This document shows positions 33,470 through 43,867 of a stretch of DNA of 64,000 bases, one piece after another. The DNA lies in contig CM040427.1 in the NCBI GenBank assembly GCA_022702705.1, positions 77,984,209 to 78,048,208 on the forward strand, given 5' to 3'. Made by a program: the position numbers and the translations under genes. The notes under the pieces were generated by a model. The model had not been told where the DNA came from. It worked only from the letters and a program-made list of their open reading frames with translations, and searched no databases. Numbering within the stretch: position 1 is the first letter of the stretch; the number at the start of each line of letters is the position of its first letter. This DNA comes from Papilionanthe hookeriana x Papilionanthe teres (taxonomy: Eukaryota > Streptophyta > Magnoliopsida > Asparagales > Orchidaceae).

Positions 33470-34130
33470 AACTTTGGTACCCCCTCCTCGGAGTTCATTA
33501 CTTTATAGTGTTCAGGATGACAAGCTACTATATAAAATGCTCACTACTTTGCAATGTTGGTCGCTGCTTCACACAGTGTTTCTTTACTATACAATGTTAG
33601 TCGGTACTCATCAAAGTGCTTTGTTACTCTATAAAATTGGTTATTGTTCAGTAATATACTTCATTATAACAAGTAGGGGGCATCCTACAGTGGTTGAGCG
33701 TGACCAGCAAATGGTGGTCGGCGACGGTAGAACCTGGAAGTATTCATCAGATTATCAATATAGAACATTATATTTTAGTCACCCTTCATGAAAGGGGACT
33801 TTGACTTGAGTTCGGAGATGGATTGGGAGAAGTAGCTAAAGTCGAATTTTTAACACCGAAGATCCAACAAATGCTTCCCATTTTGGCTGGTACTGTCCAT
33901 TGTCAACCATCATCATCTGCCGCCATCCACCTCTGTACGTCATTGTCCAACGTTAACTTTCATTGGCCACCCCACTCTGATTGCAACAAAACACTTTATT
34001 GAACAACAACTAACATTGTGGAGTAATAAACACTATGCAGAGTAGCGATCAACATTGTAGATTAAAGAAGCAATGTGCAGAGTAACATCCAACTTCATGG
34101 AGTAGCAGAGCAGTCCATGGAGCAATGTGT
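33470..34130. repeat. Long imperfect inverted repeat (foldback)
   Basis: The left arm (about 33,480-33,660) and the right arm (about 33,960-34,130) are inverted copies. For example, 'CAATGTTAGT' at about 33,592 and 'CAGTGTTTCTTTACT' pair with 'ACTAACATTG' at 34,008 and 'AATAAACACTATGC' at 34,024. Within each arm a 35-40 bp motif with 'ACAATGTT' and 'CACAGTGTTT' is itself repeated. Identity over the best 80 bp is about three quarters by eye. The two ORFs of 96-105 codons here translate these arms and are not taken as genes. It could be a MITE-like foldback element or a hairpin RNA source. Confidence 0.6.
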
Positions 34131-35119
34131 TGTCATGAACACCGCACAACGACACACTCCGAAGTGGATGTTCCAAAATTTTAACAACTGCAATCATATT
34201 CCTGAACATTTTGCAATAAGTCTTCTTCCATACAAATATTGTAATTGTCTGACCCTTTTCCATCTATGGCACAAGAGATTATACATATACTCATCAAACT
34301 ACAGTGGATTATTTCTAACTAGGTTAGGTCCGATGGTTTTTTTTTCTTTTGGGGTTTCAACATAAAAAACTTACGGTGCCTCTACCAATCATTTTTATTC
34401 TTTAAGTGTGTGTTGGATTCTCGTACAACACTGAGACGATAATTCATTACTCTATCGCCATGAATTCATTAACACACATAGTGTAACTTGCAATTTTTTT
34501 AAAAGTTATATAGATGTGTTGTACTGCATAAACTTGGTATTCAAATAAGACACAAAGCACTTGTTAGACCATGAATAATTCTTAAACTTTTTAATAATGT
34601 TCTTGATTGTCTATGTTATAAAAGATCAAAGAATTCTTTTTTACAAGCCCTCCTCCACCACAAAAGAATTTGGATGAAAAGATTTTTATCCTAAACTAAT
34701 CCTAACATTTAAAATAATATAAGAAAGTGCTTGTTAATTAAACTCACTAGTGCTTTTAAGATCTATGTTAGATTTTATGAGAGGGCTGAGTCATATACCA
34801 TCATGGCCTTTACAAACAATTAGATCTCACATGTTTTCCAAAGATTTTTTTTAATTGAAAATATATGCTAACTTTTCAACAATCCTAACATATAGATTCA
34901 AAAGTAAATAGTTAATACTCATCACATTGTTGGAGTTAGCACATGGATCCATAACTTGTGCCTCTTTCTTAATATATTTGTGAAATCCTCAATTAAATGC
35001 TTCTTATTATTTTTCTCTGCCCATTAATATATCAAATTAACCTCACTTTTATCTGCAGTTTGAAGAGCGAGGACATTCACTGTCTTCTAATAGAATATAT
35101 TCCTCCTCTTATCCATTCT
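34131..35119. other. No gene or element recognised
   Basis: AT-rich sequence with scattered short ORFs (at most 96 codons, reaching in from the inverted repeat). Nothing supported. Confidence 0.5.
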
Positions 35120-35128
35120 CTCTTTAGG
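35120..35128. repeat. 9-bp target duplication, left
   Basis: CTCTTTAGG, repeated exactly at 35,348-35,356 on the other side of the MITE. Confidence 0.88.
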
Positions 35129-35347
35129 GGAAATAATTTGCGTCCGGAGATAGGACGCAACGCTGCGTCCGGATTTCCGGGTTACACGGAGGTTACACAG
35201 ACAGCTTTATCTGTGTAATCTCTCTGTAACCTCCGTGTAACCTCACGAAAAATTTCAAGAGTACATGGAGATTACATGCATGCGTGGCCGGCTCTTACTG
35301 GATCCGGACGCAGCGTTGCATCCGGTCTTCGGAAGCAAATTTTTTCC
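35129..35347. mobile_element. Mutator-type MITE (219 bp)
   Basis: The ends are inverted copies of about 45 bp: GGAAATAATTTGCGTCCGGA at the left, and reading inward from the right GGAAAAAATTTGCTTCCGAA. Both arms contain the word GCAACGCTGCGTCCGG. The 9-bp duplication on both sides is the signature of Mutator-like transposases. Inside sits a second hairpin (35,180-35,242). There is no coding capacity, so the element would depend on a transposase elsewhere. Ends and duplication are well kept, so the insertion is fairly young compared with its surroundings. Confidence 0.88.
35180..35242. repeat. Perfect 18-bp stem hairpin inside the MITE
   Basis: GGTTACACGGAGGTTACA (35,180-35,197) and TGTAACCTCCGTGTAACC (35,225-35,242) are exact reverse complements. 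The loop contains a further short inverted pair (TACACAGA / TCTGTGTA). Confidence 0.95.
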
Positions 35348-35356
35348 CTCTTTAGG
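35348..35356. repeat. 9-bp target duplication, right
   Basis: CTCTTTAGG, identical to 35,120-35,128. Confidence 0.88.
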
Positions 35357-35499
35357 TTGGTATTCTTCAAACTCAGTCCATCGATCAAAGTACATTCAAT
35401 AATGCCAAATATTATGTCTTGTCTCTAATATATTAAACAAAGCCAAGCAGCAATTATTATCATCATTATTAACAATCATCAATAATAAATAAAGCTAGA

Positions 35500-36420
35500 A
35501 ATGAACTGATCCAAGTTGAGTAGGGCTATGTTCAAGATTGAGCTTGTTTATAAAATTTGAGTTCGAGTCGAGCACGAGCTCAAATTGAGCTTTTGGGGTT
35601 GTCTTCAAGCTTGAACTTGTTTATAAAATTCGAGCTCGAGCTAAAACCTTAACGCGAATCGAGCTTTGTATTTATGATCAAGCTTTGCTCCTTTTTGAGT
35701 TTAATACATTTTAGCTTCATAGGATGATAATTGAGTCGCTATCAAGCAGATTAAGGAGTAAATTATCATTATGGTTAATTTCTATTCAAATAACATTTAT
35801 TGAGCAAATTAAAATTAATACTATCGTGTTAATTATTTTCTAAGTAAATAAGACTTATCAAATAAAAAGATGAATTGTACGATTGGGCTAGTTATTTTCT
35901 AATCAAACGAGCTTTATTAAGCTTATAAATGAGCTACTTGTTTAACTTACAAAAATAAATGAGCTTTTAAATGAATGAACTATTAAATGAATAACTAAAA
36001 TAAGCATTAAAATACATAAATTAAACGAACAACTAAAAAAATAAGTTTTTATCTTATTTTATGTACTGTAAATTAAATTTTAATGTAATTTAATATAAAT
36101 AAATTTTAAGTTAAATTTTAATTGAGCTCATTCATAAGCTTAGATTCAGTTTTAATCGATTTTATTCATAAGCACTAAATCATTCTTTTTTATGAACTTT
36201 AAATGAAATTGTTTACTTAACTCTTTATTGAGCTTGTTCGTGAGCTTTAAATGATATTTTTCGCGGATATAAACTAAACAACCAAGGAGATATTCAAGTT
36301 TGTTCATTTAACAATCGAGCATTTATAAAAGTGTTCAAATTTGTTCATTTAGTTAATGAAACAAATGTGGATGAGCTCTTATCGAGTCGAATCACGAGTA
36401 GCTAGTCAAACTCTCAGTCC
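35500..36420. repeat. Degenerate GAGCTTG/GAGCTCGA-type repeat region
   Basis: Words like GAGCTTGTTTATAAA, GAGCTCGAGCT and TTCATAAGCT recur many times on both strands, with AT-rich filler. This looks like a decayed, internally repetitive plant repeat. No ORF. Confidence 0.5.
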
Positions 36421-36639
36421 ATTTACAATCCCAATAATAATTGACAAAATAGGGGACACGAAAAATTATAATTTAGGATATTTGAAGAAATGAATAATGA
36501 AGATTATATAAAGCTTGAAAAGGGGGTTTTCATCTTAAAATTTTTAACCACTTTTCCTCACACGACAACTTTATATGTGATCTAAATAATATAAGGCTGC
36601 CTTATAAGTGTGCTTAGATCATATATGTTTATAGATAGA

Positions 36640-37090
36640 AAATTAATTTAAATATGCTGATTTCATAATCAAACCATCATAAATCATGTTTGAATTATAT
36701 TTGAATCATCATTGAACCAACCGTGATTGAATCATGATTAAATCATGATCAAATCATTTCTAAATATTGCTTGAACTATGATTGAGGTGTATGCATTATT
36801 TTGGAGCTATGGTTCAAAGATGATTCTATAATGTTTTGAAGTTGGGCCGAAGATAGTTTAAAGATGACTTAAGCATAGTTTAATGATAGTTTGATCATGA
36901 TATAAAGATGCTTTTATCATAGTTTATCATACTTCAAAGATAGTTTTATCACGATTCAATAACAATACAATCATTGCTCAATAAAATTTTAAAAATATTT
37001 CAAAGATAACTTCATCATTGTGCAGTCATTATCCTATCATGATTTGATGATTATTTGAAAGTAACTTATTGATTATTCTTAATAATTTGT
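36640..37090. repeat. Degenerate minisatellite built on ATCATGATT / TCAAAGAT words
   Basis: About 450 bp made of imperfect 10-20 bp units. The first part repeats 'TGAATCATGATT' (e.g. 36,700-36,760) and the second repeats 'TTTTATCATAGTTTATC' and 'TTCAAAGATA'. No coding potential. Confidence 0.55.
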
Positions 37091-37099
37091 ATCATGTAT

Positions 37100-37690
37100 T
37101 ATGATGTCTAAAGATGTTCTAGCTTTATGATTTAAAGTGTAAATAATATATACAAGTCTAAATGATAAAACAATACTAACACTAACCTTGAAATGAAGAT
37201 GAATGGAGATATCGTTATCTTGAAACTTTACCAAAGCTCATGCAAATATGCTTTGTGATTGCTAGATATGAAAAGGTTGCTTGGAAGAGAATAGTTAAGA
37301 GGCCTCTATGATTGAATGATTTCATAATTATTCAAAATGATTTTTACTACTATTTAAAAAAAAATGTTGGTCAAGAAATTTTAGAACATATTTTTCTAAG
37401 ATTAAAATAAAAAGTTAAATAAAATAGTGATAATTTATTATTTCTTTTTTTAAAATTTAAAATAGTGGTAATTTATATGTGATATAAAATTTGGGTGGTA
37501 TAATATAAAAAGTAAAATTTAAAGGTTAGATGTGTAAATAAATAAGAATTGTATGGGATGCATGTAAATGATCCTAAAAAGCAATTAAAATAAAAATACC
37601 ACTAACTTATTTTCTATCATTTATTTTTCGTCCCTTTCCCTCTCTTTTGTTATAGTCCATTAAATCCATGACATTCCCCCATTCCCCGGA
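37100..37690. promoter_or_regulatory. Intergenic stretch and likely promoter of the gene at 37.85 kb
   Basis: AT-rich up to about 37,620, then a pyrimidine patch 'TCCCTTTCCCTCTCTTTT' (about 37,631-37,648), as often seen at plant core promoters, before GC content rises. No clear TATA box, which is common in housekeeping plant genes. The role is inferred from position only. Confidence 0.35.
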
Positions 37691-37846
37691 GTAAGCTCGT
37701 TGCTCGACGAGAGCCGGATCCGCAAATTAAATCCTTTTTATCGCCTGCAAAGCTCTTCTCTTCTTCGCTCCGGATTCTTCGATTTTCTCTCACCTCCACC
37801 TTCAAAGCTTACGAGTGAGGAGCTGCGCCTGTCGGGGCGAGGAGAG

Positions 37847-37943
37847 ATGATGCGACGCTCGTCGGGGAAGAAGACGGGGCAGCAAGTTCCGGGCTCGACA
37901 CCCGTCAATTCTTCGGCAGGTGCTTCTGATCTGTTGCGCTCCG
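37847..37943 (+). CDS. Probable first coding exon of a host gene, possibly DCN1-like (cullin neddylation)
   Basis: A GC-rich, low-repeat stretch unlike the surroundings. Two ATGs in a row (37,847 and 37,850) open a frame of 32 codons plus one base. It ends at a good donor, TCCG|gtaattc, at 37,943/37,944 (phase 1). The peptide is basic, then Ser/Thr-rich (MMRRSSGKKTGQQ..., ending ...ASDLLRS). As I recall, some plant DCN1-like proteins have a short N-terminus of this kind (MRRS..., then ...LFRSASS...) before the neddylation domain. That is a recollection, not a search. The frame is open upstream to 37,700, but this is more likely 5' UTR. No second exon was recognised downstream, so the gene may have a very long TE-filled intron or be a broken copy. 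Confidence 0.45.
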
Positions 37944-38337
37944 GTAATTCACTAAACTTGCTGTGCGCCTTCTTAAAGCTATTATTTTGGATAAATGATG
38001 GGTTTCTGAAATTAGATGTTTGGTTTGTCTTTTGTTATGTCGGAAAACGGTGAATCATTCATCTTTTTTCTTTGCTAGCGTCACCATCAGCTTCCTGATC
38101 CTGAGTAGATTTGAATTTTAATTGTATTTGCATATTGTATGAAGGTGGTTACTGGTTGCGAGATCTGTTTTTATTCCACATCGATTTAAGAGGAGGCTAC
38201 GTACTCTTCTGCTTCTCCGTAGGTTAGAAGGAGCATGACTTCATGGTGAGTGAGATGCTTTCTATGGATTGAGCTGTCAATGGACTGAGTTTTCTTACAG
38301 ATATGCATCTTGGCTATTTAGTGTTATTACTTTGCAG

Positions 38338-38405
38338 AGCGAATGTGTGACCGAGTGGTAGAGAGCTTTTGTCCTTAGCCGCTAGACCGCAGTCGAAAGC
38401 GCTAA
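38338..38405 (+). other. Weak tRNA-like patch, possible SINE head
   Basis: 'TGTGACCGAGTGGTAGAG' resembles an A box and 'CGCAGTCGAAAGCGC' a decayed B box and T arm. A T-run follows. There is no closed acceptor stem, so it is not a working tRNA. At best it is a relic of a tRNA-derived sequence. Confidence 0.2.
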
Positions 38406-39479
38406 CCTACTATTTTTTTTTAAAAATATTTATGTTTTTAGTGCTCACATCTACAAAAAATAAGATTAAAAAAAGGAAAAAAAACATAAAAGAAATGAAA
38501 ATTCTTTGAAGACTATCTCAAAAGTTGACTTGTGTGTAATCAACACTCCAAAATGGTAACTTAGGAGGCTTACCTTATCTTTAAAGATTACCTTTATTAT
38601 TTTTTTAATCCTAACTGAAGGTTATTTTTAGGGTTCCAAATCTTATCTCATTGAAATCATTCTTCCGGTCTTAGCAACTTTCAGGGATAAGTTAAATACA
38701 TTATCTGCGGACTAATCCATGTTTTAGGAGTTGAAATGGAATAATGAAGAAGTAGATTTGTACCTGGCTAGGCTATTGTAGAGAAATGTAGATTAGGGTT
38801 ATCTTGGGGAAGTTGTTTTGAAGTGCCTCTCACAAAATGCTTGGAATATTCTATTTGATTCAACACACCAGATGTTGGGTGAGATAATAATCTTGAACTA
38901 TCAATTTTATTAGAATCACTCCTCTTTTACAATTCCTGGTTCATTAGGATTTGAACCTTTTGGCCTCATGATTGGCGGTTGAATTGAAGTAGCCTAGTAG
39001 TAACTAACCCAATAATGAAAATTGGTTCTCTTTGTGATTTGTTGGTTGGGCCCAAGCGTTGTTCTGCTAGTATGCTCATCGCCTTTTACAATAGGGTTAT
39101 ATTTAAAATTTATGCTCTTATCCATTCTTAGATTTTATACTAAGGAATTTGTAAATTATTTATTTACAAAGTAGTTTGCTAGAATTTATAACAATCGATT
39201 AGAAATATGAGTTTTAAAGAGATAATATCTCCTTAATTTAGATAAGTTTGTTTAAACTTTCAAATTTTAAAATATATTCCCTCTTTGATTCTTATATTTA
39301 GTTTGGATTTTGATTCTATTTCTATATTCTAATTGGATGTGTTTTGCTTAATGAAAAATTGGATCATGGATTTTCTAGTTCAAACTTTCAAGTCTCTCTT
39401 TCTATCTTACGTGGCATTCTTCAATTTATTTCTCTCTCTTTGTTGGTCGACGAATCTATAGCCAAACAACAATAAGTTG

Positions 39480-39482
<3 letters not shown>

Positions 39483-39529
<47 letters not shown>
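39483..39529. repeat. (CT)n microsatellite
   Basis: About 23 CT units, then an interrupted tail to about 39,539. Confidence 0.95.
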
Positions 39530-39538
<9 letters not shown>

Positions 39539-40184
39539 ATTTTTAGCAAGGAATGAAGGCTAGGAAGCAATCATGGGAAACTAGGCTTTACTTTGGAGGG
39601 TATCCATTATAAAAAATTATCCCAAAACAATTAATTACTATAAGGAAAATAAACTTCTATTTATTGGATAGGAATTATTGTAGTTAAAAAAGAAAAGAAG
39701 GAAGGGAATCACTTTCATGCTTATCCAAGATTCAATTACTTTTATATCTATGGCTCTTGAATCATTTGACCAAACTTTAGTTATTGAATCCTTAGGGTTT
39801 TGGATACCATTTTTGGGTATTAGATCAGAGTGGCATGTTCTACTTATGGGATAGGTAATAGCTAAACAAGGCAAGTGGTTGATTCACTATCCAATCGAGA
39901 TTTTGTGTCGGCTATGACTACAACTATTGGATGCTTGAAATTAAATTGGAGTACCTTAAAGGGATGCTATGTCAATCTTTGGAGTGAGATGATTTATTTG
40001 TGATGAGAGATATAATCCTTTAAGCATTTTGACACATAAGCGTTATAATTAAATCAATAAATTAATACAAAATTTGAAATAGTAAGCAACATATTAACAT
40101 CAAAGATATGAAAGTATGGTCATGACAACTTAACGTAAGATCATAAGAGTAAGCTCTCCCACTCTCAATTCAACATAAGAAAGC

Positions 40185-41000
40185 ACTTTAAGGGGTCATT
40201 TAGGATTTTATTGTTTTTTTTTATTTTTTATTTTATTTTAGAAAATATTAGTTTAGTGTATATTTTTAATATTTTTATTTTTTAAATAAATCAATTTTTT
40301 TTAAACAAATCAATTTATTTTTAGAATACTTAAAATAATATCTAAATGTTTTGAGTATTTTTCTAAAAACAACAATCACCATTGCTAGTTGCTACTCGCC
40401 TTTGTCCATTGCCCATTGCCCATTGCCCATTGCCCATTGTCCATGCCCATTGATCATCGGTGCTTTCCATTGTCTGTTGCTTGTTGTCGCTTGTTCCTGC
40501 ATCGTGCTACTCTCCATTTGTAGCTTGTTGCCCCCACCACTTATCACCACTATTGCTACGGTTGCTAGTCATCGCCTACTGGCTCCGGTTGACGATATTC
40601 GTTGATTGCTGGCCATTGAAAAAAAAATGTTTTATTTTAACATACTAAAAATATTTTATTCATAAATTAAACCATAAATAAGATAAAATAAAATAATAAT
40701 AAACTAGAAAATATTTAATAGTGAGCCCAAGCTACTTCTAAATTGCGAAGGGGTAATTTGGTTTATCGAAAAATAATGTAGAGTAAAATAAATATATTTT
40801 ATTTCAAATTTGGTGCATTTAAAATATTTTATAACTTTTTAATTGGGTGTAATATGAATGTAGAAGATATTTTTTTATATATGGTTTGAAGTAAATTAAT
40901 TTCCATGTAAGATTTGATAATCGTGGATGCTGGTTGACAGTTTACTCTGATTGGCCATTATGCCTACCAACTGTTGATGCGGGCTGACAGTTAATGCCAA
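40185..41000. repeat. MITE-like sequences with a heptamer tandem repeat
   Basis: AT-rich arms ('TTTTAGAAAATATTAG' near 40,235; 'GAAAATATTTAATA' near 40,708) surround a GC-richer core. The core contains (CCATTGC)n at about 40,406-40,439, close to five units. The alternation of AT arms and GGTTG/GTCG-rich cores is the same style as in the 41-46 kb arrays. Small ORFs here are low complexity. Confidence 0.45.
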
Positions 41001-41796
41001 CTTGTTGTAGCTAGTGGTAGTCGGCGTTGGTAGCATATGATGGCCGGCAGTGTTGGTTGGCTAGCAGTGGTAGTGGGCGGTTGACAATGAGAGTTGTTGA
41101 GGTTGGTGGGGCGGTGAGTTATAGCGATAATGAGTGATAGTGGGCGGCAACGATAATATTTTTTGCAGTGTTTTTTGAAGTTGATCAAATCAGTTGAGTT
41201 TTACATTCACTAAGGGATTGTTTTATTTGCTGAAAATGAAATGCAATTAAAAGACTTGCAGATTACTATGATTACAATGTGTTTGAAATACTTTCGAGCT
41301 GTTTGGTTCACTGTAAATAGACGTAAGACTATATTTTTTTTTATTTGGTCTGAAGTAGATTGAAAATAATGTATTTTAAAAAATAAATATTTTTTTTGCG
41401 GCGACTTGTTGTAGTTAGTGGCAGTCAACGTTGGTGGATTATGATATTTGATAGTGTTGGTTGCCTAGTGGTTGTGGCGGGTGGTTGACAACTACGGTTG
41501 TCGAGGTTTGTGTGGCGGTGACTTATAGCGACAATGAGTGATACTGGGTGGCAAGGATAATATTTTTTCCTTTGTATTTTGAAGTTGGTCAAATCGGTCG
41601 AGTTTTGAATTCAATAAGGAGCTGTTTGATTTGTTGAAAATGAAATGCAATGTAAAACGTTTGCAGAGTACTATGATTAGAATGCATTTTAAATATTTTT
41701 GAGTTGTTTGGTTCACTGTAATGTAAACATAGGATTATATTTTTTTATTTGGTCTAAAGTAGATTAAAATCAATGTATTTTAGAATATATTTCAAG
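41000..41796. repeat. Two tandem copies of a roughly 400-bp MITE-like unit
   Basis: About 41,030-41,390 and 41,425-41,790 align throughout: 'GACAATGAGAGTTG' against 'GACAACTACGGTTG', 'TTATAGCGATAATGAGTGAT' against 'TTATAGCGACAATGAGTGAT', then 'GTTTGGTTCACTGTAA' in both. They are older relatives of the 1.08-1.09 kb units downstream (shared 'TTTGNTTTGTTGAAAA' and 'TTTTTTTATTTGGT' words). The second copy is cut by the RTE LINE at 41,797. Confidence 0.65.
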
Positions 41797-42700
41797 GTTG
41801 TTACTTGTGGTAGAACATGAGGATTGACTAAGTATTTTCCTTTTTTAGTTGGATTACATTAGGGATAGGCTTTAAGCCCATATTTTTTTGTTTTAGTTAT
41901 GGATGCTCTTACTAGGCATTTACAGGAGGATATACCTCGGTGTATGCTTTTCGCTGATGGTATCCTTTTTTGAACAGGAGGTCTGCATTAGATCCAAAGG
42001 CCTTCGTGTGAGTAGATCTAAATCTGAATACATGGAATGTAATTTGTGTGGTAGTAGCGCTAGTGGCAGAGTTGTAACTGTGGATGATAAAATCTTTAAA
42101 AGTTGTGATCGTTTTAGACATCTCGGGTCTATTGTTCAAAGTGATGATCATATAGACGGGCATGTCATTAGAAGAAGTCAAGTTGGTTGGTTGAAGTGTA
42201 GGAATGCATTGTGACTATTGTGTGATAGTAAAGTACCGCCTAGACTGAAAGGAAAATTTTATAAGATGGTGGTGAGACCTGCAATGCTATGGCGCAGCAT
42301 GTTGGCCTTTAAAAGAGAAGCTTAAAACAAATCTAAGTGCTGCAGAGATGAGAATGCTTAGGTGGATGAGTGGCTTGACACTAGAGACAAAGCAAAATGA
42401 ATATATCAGTGATAGGGTTGGTGTAGCTCCAGTGGCGGACAATATTAGAGAGAGTTATCTTAGATGGTTTGGTCACATTAAAAATTGACCATCAGATGAC
42501 CCTGTTAGGAGAGTAGATGTTTTAGATTCCACTTATGTTAAGAAGGCAGGGTAGATCTAAAAAAACTTGGGCATATCATATAAAATGATCTTAATTTGTT
42601 AGAATTAAATTAAAATATGACACTCAATGGGACACAATGGAGAAAAAAGATTATGTAGCCGGCCCCTTATTGGGATAATAACTTGTTTTTGTTGTCCTGT
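41797..42700 (+). pseudogene. RTE-clade LINE reverse transcriptase C-terminal fragment
   Basis: Plus-strand pieces spell the C-terminal end of a plant RTE-type RT: 'YFFVLVMDALTRHLQEDIPR', 'LRVSRSKSEYMECNLCGSSA', 'DRFRHLGSIVQSDDHIDGHV', 'SQVGWLKCRNAL' and 'PRLKGKFYKMVVRPAM', then the 'WFGH' block near 42,470. Numerous stops and frameshifts. It is truncated at the 5' side and ends near 42,690-42,700 in a TTG-rich tail ('TTGTTTTTGTTGT'), typical of RTE 3' ends. The same region of a second copy lies on the minus strand at 62,077-63,150. Confidence 0.85.
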
Positions 42701-42968
42701 GATAGCAGGGGGCTGGCAGAAGGCTTGCAGTGGGAACTAGTAGGAGGCCGAAAACGGTAGATTGGCGGGCGGACAACGACCAGTGGCTGGGAAACAGGCA
42801 GCCGACGACCGGCTGTGGGGCGATTAGCTGTGACCTGTGGTCGTGGCAACAAAGGGTGGAGGCGATTGTGAGTGGATGACTGCAGTGGGCCGTGGGCAGC
42901 CAACGACAGGGGCAGTCTGGTGTTGATTGGCAGGTAGCCGACGGCTAAGGCGCGGGGGGGGGGGGGGG
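42701..42968. repeat. G-rich MITE core with a 15-base G run
   Basis: High GC, CGG/GGC/GTTG-rich sequence as in the cores of the tandem units that follow. It ends in G15 at 42,954-42,968. A run of that length is unstable and also error-prone in assembly. Confidence 0.6.
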
Positions 42969-43316
42969 CAGCGGTGTTAAATTATAATTGCGACACACAG
43001 AGGTGGGGATGGGTGGCATGCAGGGGTGGGCGACTGTGGTTACGAGCAAACAGGACGCTAACGACAATAGCGCTGGGTGGCAACGTTCATGACAGACAAC
43101 TGGGGGAGGCGGCCGCGGACGAATGACGTCTATGGATGGCTTGCGATGTCGTCAGTGTAATTCAAATTTAGCCATATCGGCCGAATTCTAAATTCAACCA
43201 AATGAGCTACGGTGTAAATTGTATTTGTAATTCTTCATAGCAAACACATAATTTTCTCAAATCTCTGCAAAAGAATTACATTACACCACAAATTCACTCA
43301 ACCAAGAAGCCTCTAA

Positions 43317-43867
43317 AGGGTGTTTGATTTGTTGAAAATGTAGTTTAAAAGAAATACTATGTTAAAATAATCTATTATATTTGAAATACTATAGAGTTTA
43401 GTTATTTGTAAAGTAAATGTAAGATTTATATTTTTTTATTTGGTTTCAAGAAAAGTTATTTTAATATATAATAAACCAATTAAGGTCGGTGGTGGTGGTC
43501 AATGATGGACGATGGTTGGTGGCGAGCTATGGGCGGCACCTGAGGTAGAAGCCAACAGGTGGCGGGCGACAAAAGGAGTTGACGGGCGCTGATGAGCAGC
43601 AAAAACTAGTAATGGCAAGGCGGCATGCGGGGCAACTGACGATAGTAGCTGATGGAAGTGATTGGTTGCTGTGCCACTTTACACAAAATGTATTTAAAAA
43701 TTCACCCAAATCCAACAAATTTCAAATACATTGAAAATGAGCAAAGGAGTGAATTCCAAATTCATTGGATTTTTACATTTACTTTTCTCCCAACAAAAAA
43801 ATTAAATTTGAATAACTCCTGCAAAAGGAATACAATACACTTCTTTTGTTGCTGATCAAATAAGCCT
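43317..43867. mobile_element. MITE inside the tandem unit, PIF/Harbinger-like (551 bp)
   Basis: The left end AGGGTGTTTGATTTGTTG and the right end (read inward) AGGCTTATTTGATCAGCAAC are imperfect inverted repeats. Both are flanked by TAA (43,314-43,316 and 43,868-43,870), the usual three-base duplication of PIF/Harbinger elements. No coding capacity. The same element recurs in the second and third units. Confidence 0.55.

Larger units (their letters stand above)
38060..40180. other. No exon or element recognised; possible intron
   Basis: If the exon at 37,847-37,943 belongs to a live gene, this is intron sequence. It is T-rich at first and contains a tRNA-like patch (38,338-38,405) and a (CT)n tract. 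No ORF above 78 codons and no domain seen. Confidence 0.4.

Noticed and set aside
33474..34365. ORFs of 76-105 codons
   Set aside because: They translate the arms of the inverted repeat and appear on both strands in matching places.
37700..38053. Reading the whole 117-codon ORF as one protein
   Set aside because: The part after 37,943 follows a strong splice donor and becomes T-rich; the part before 37,847 looks like 5' UTR.
40406..40439. (CCATTGC)n as a telomere-like or array feature
   Set aside because: A simple seven-base tandem run; it does not match the plant telomere unit TTTAGGG.
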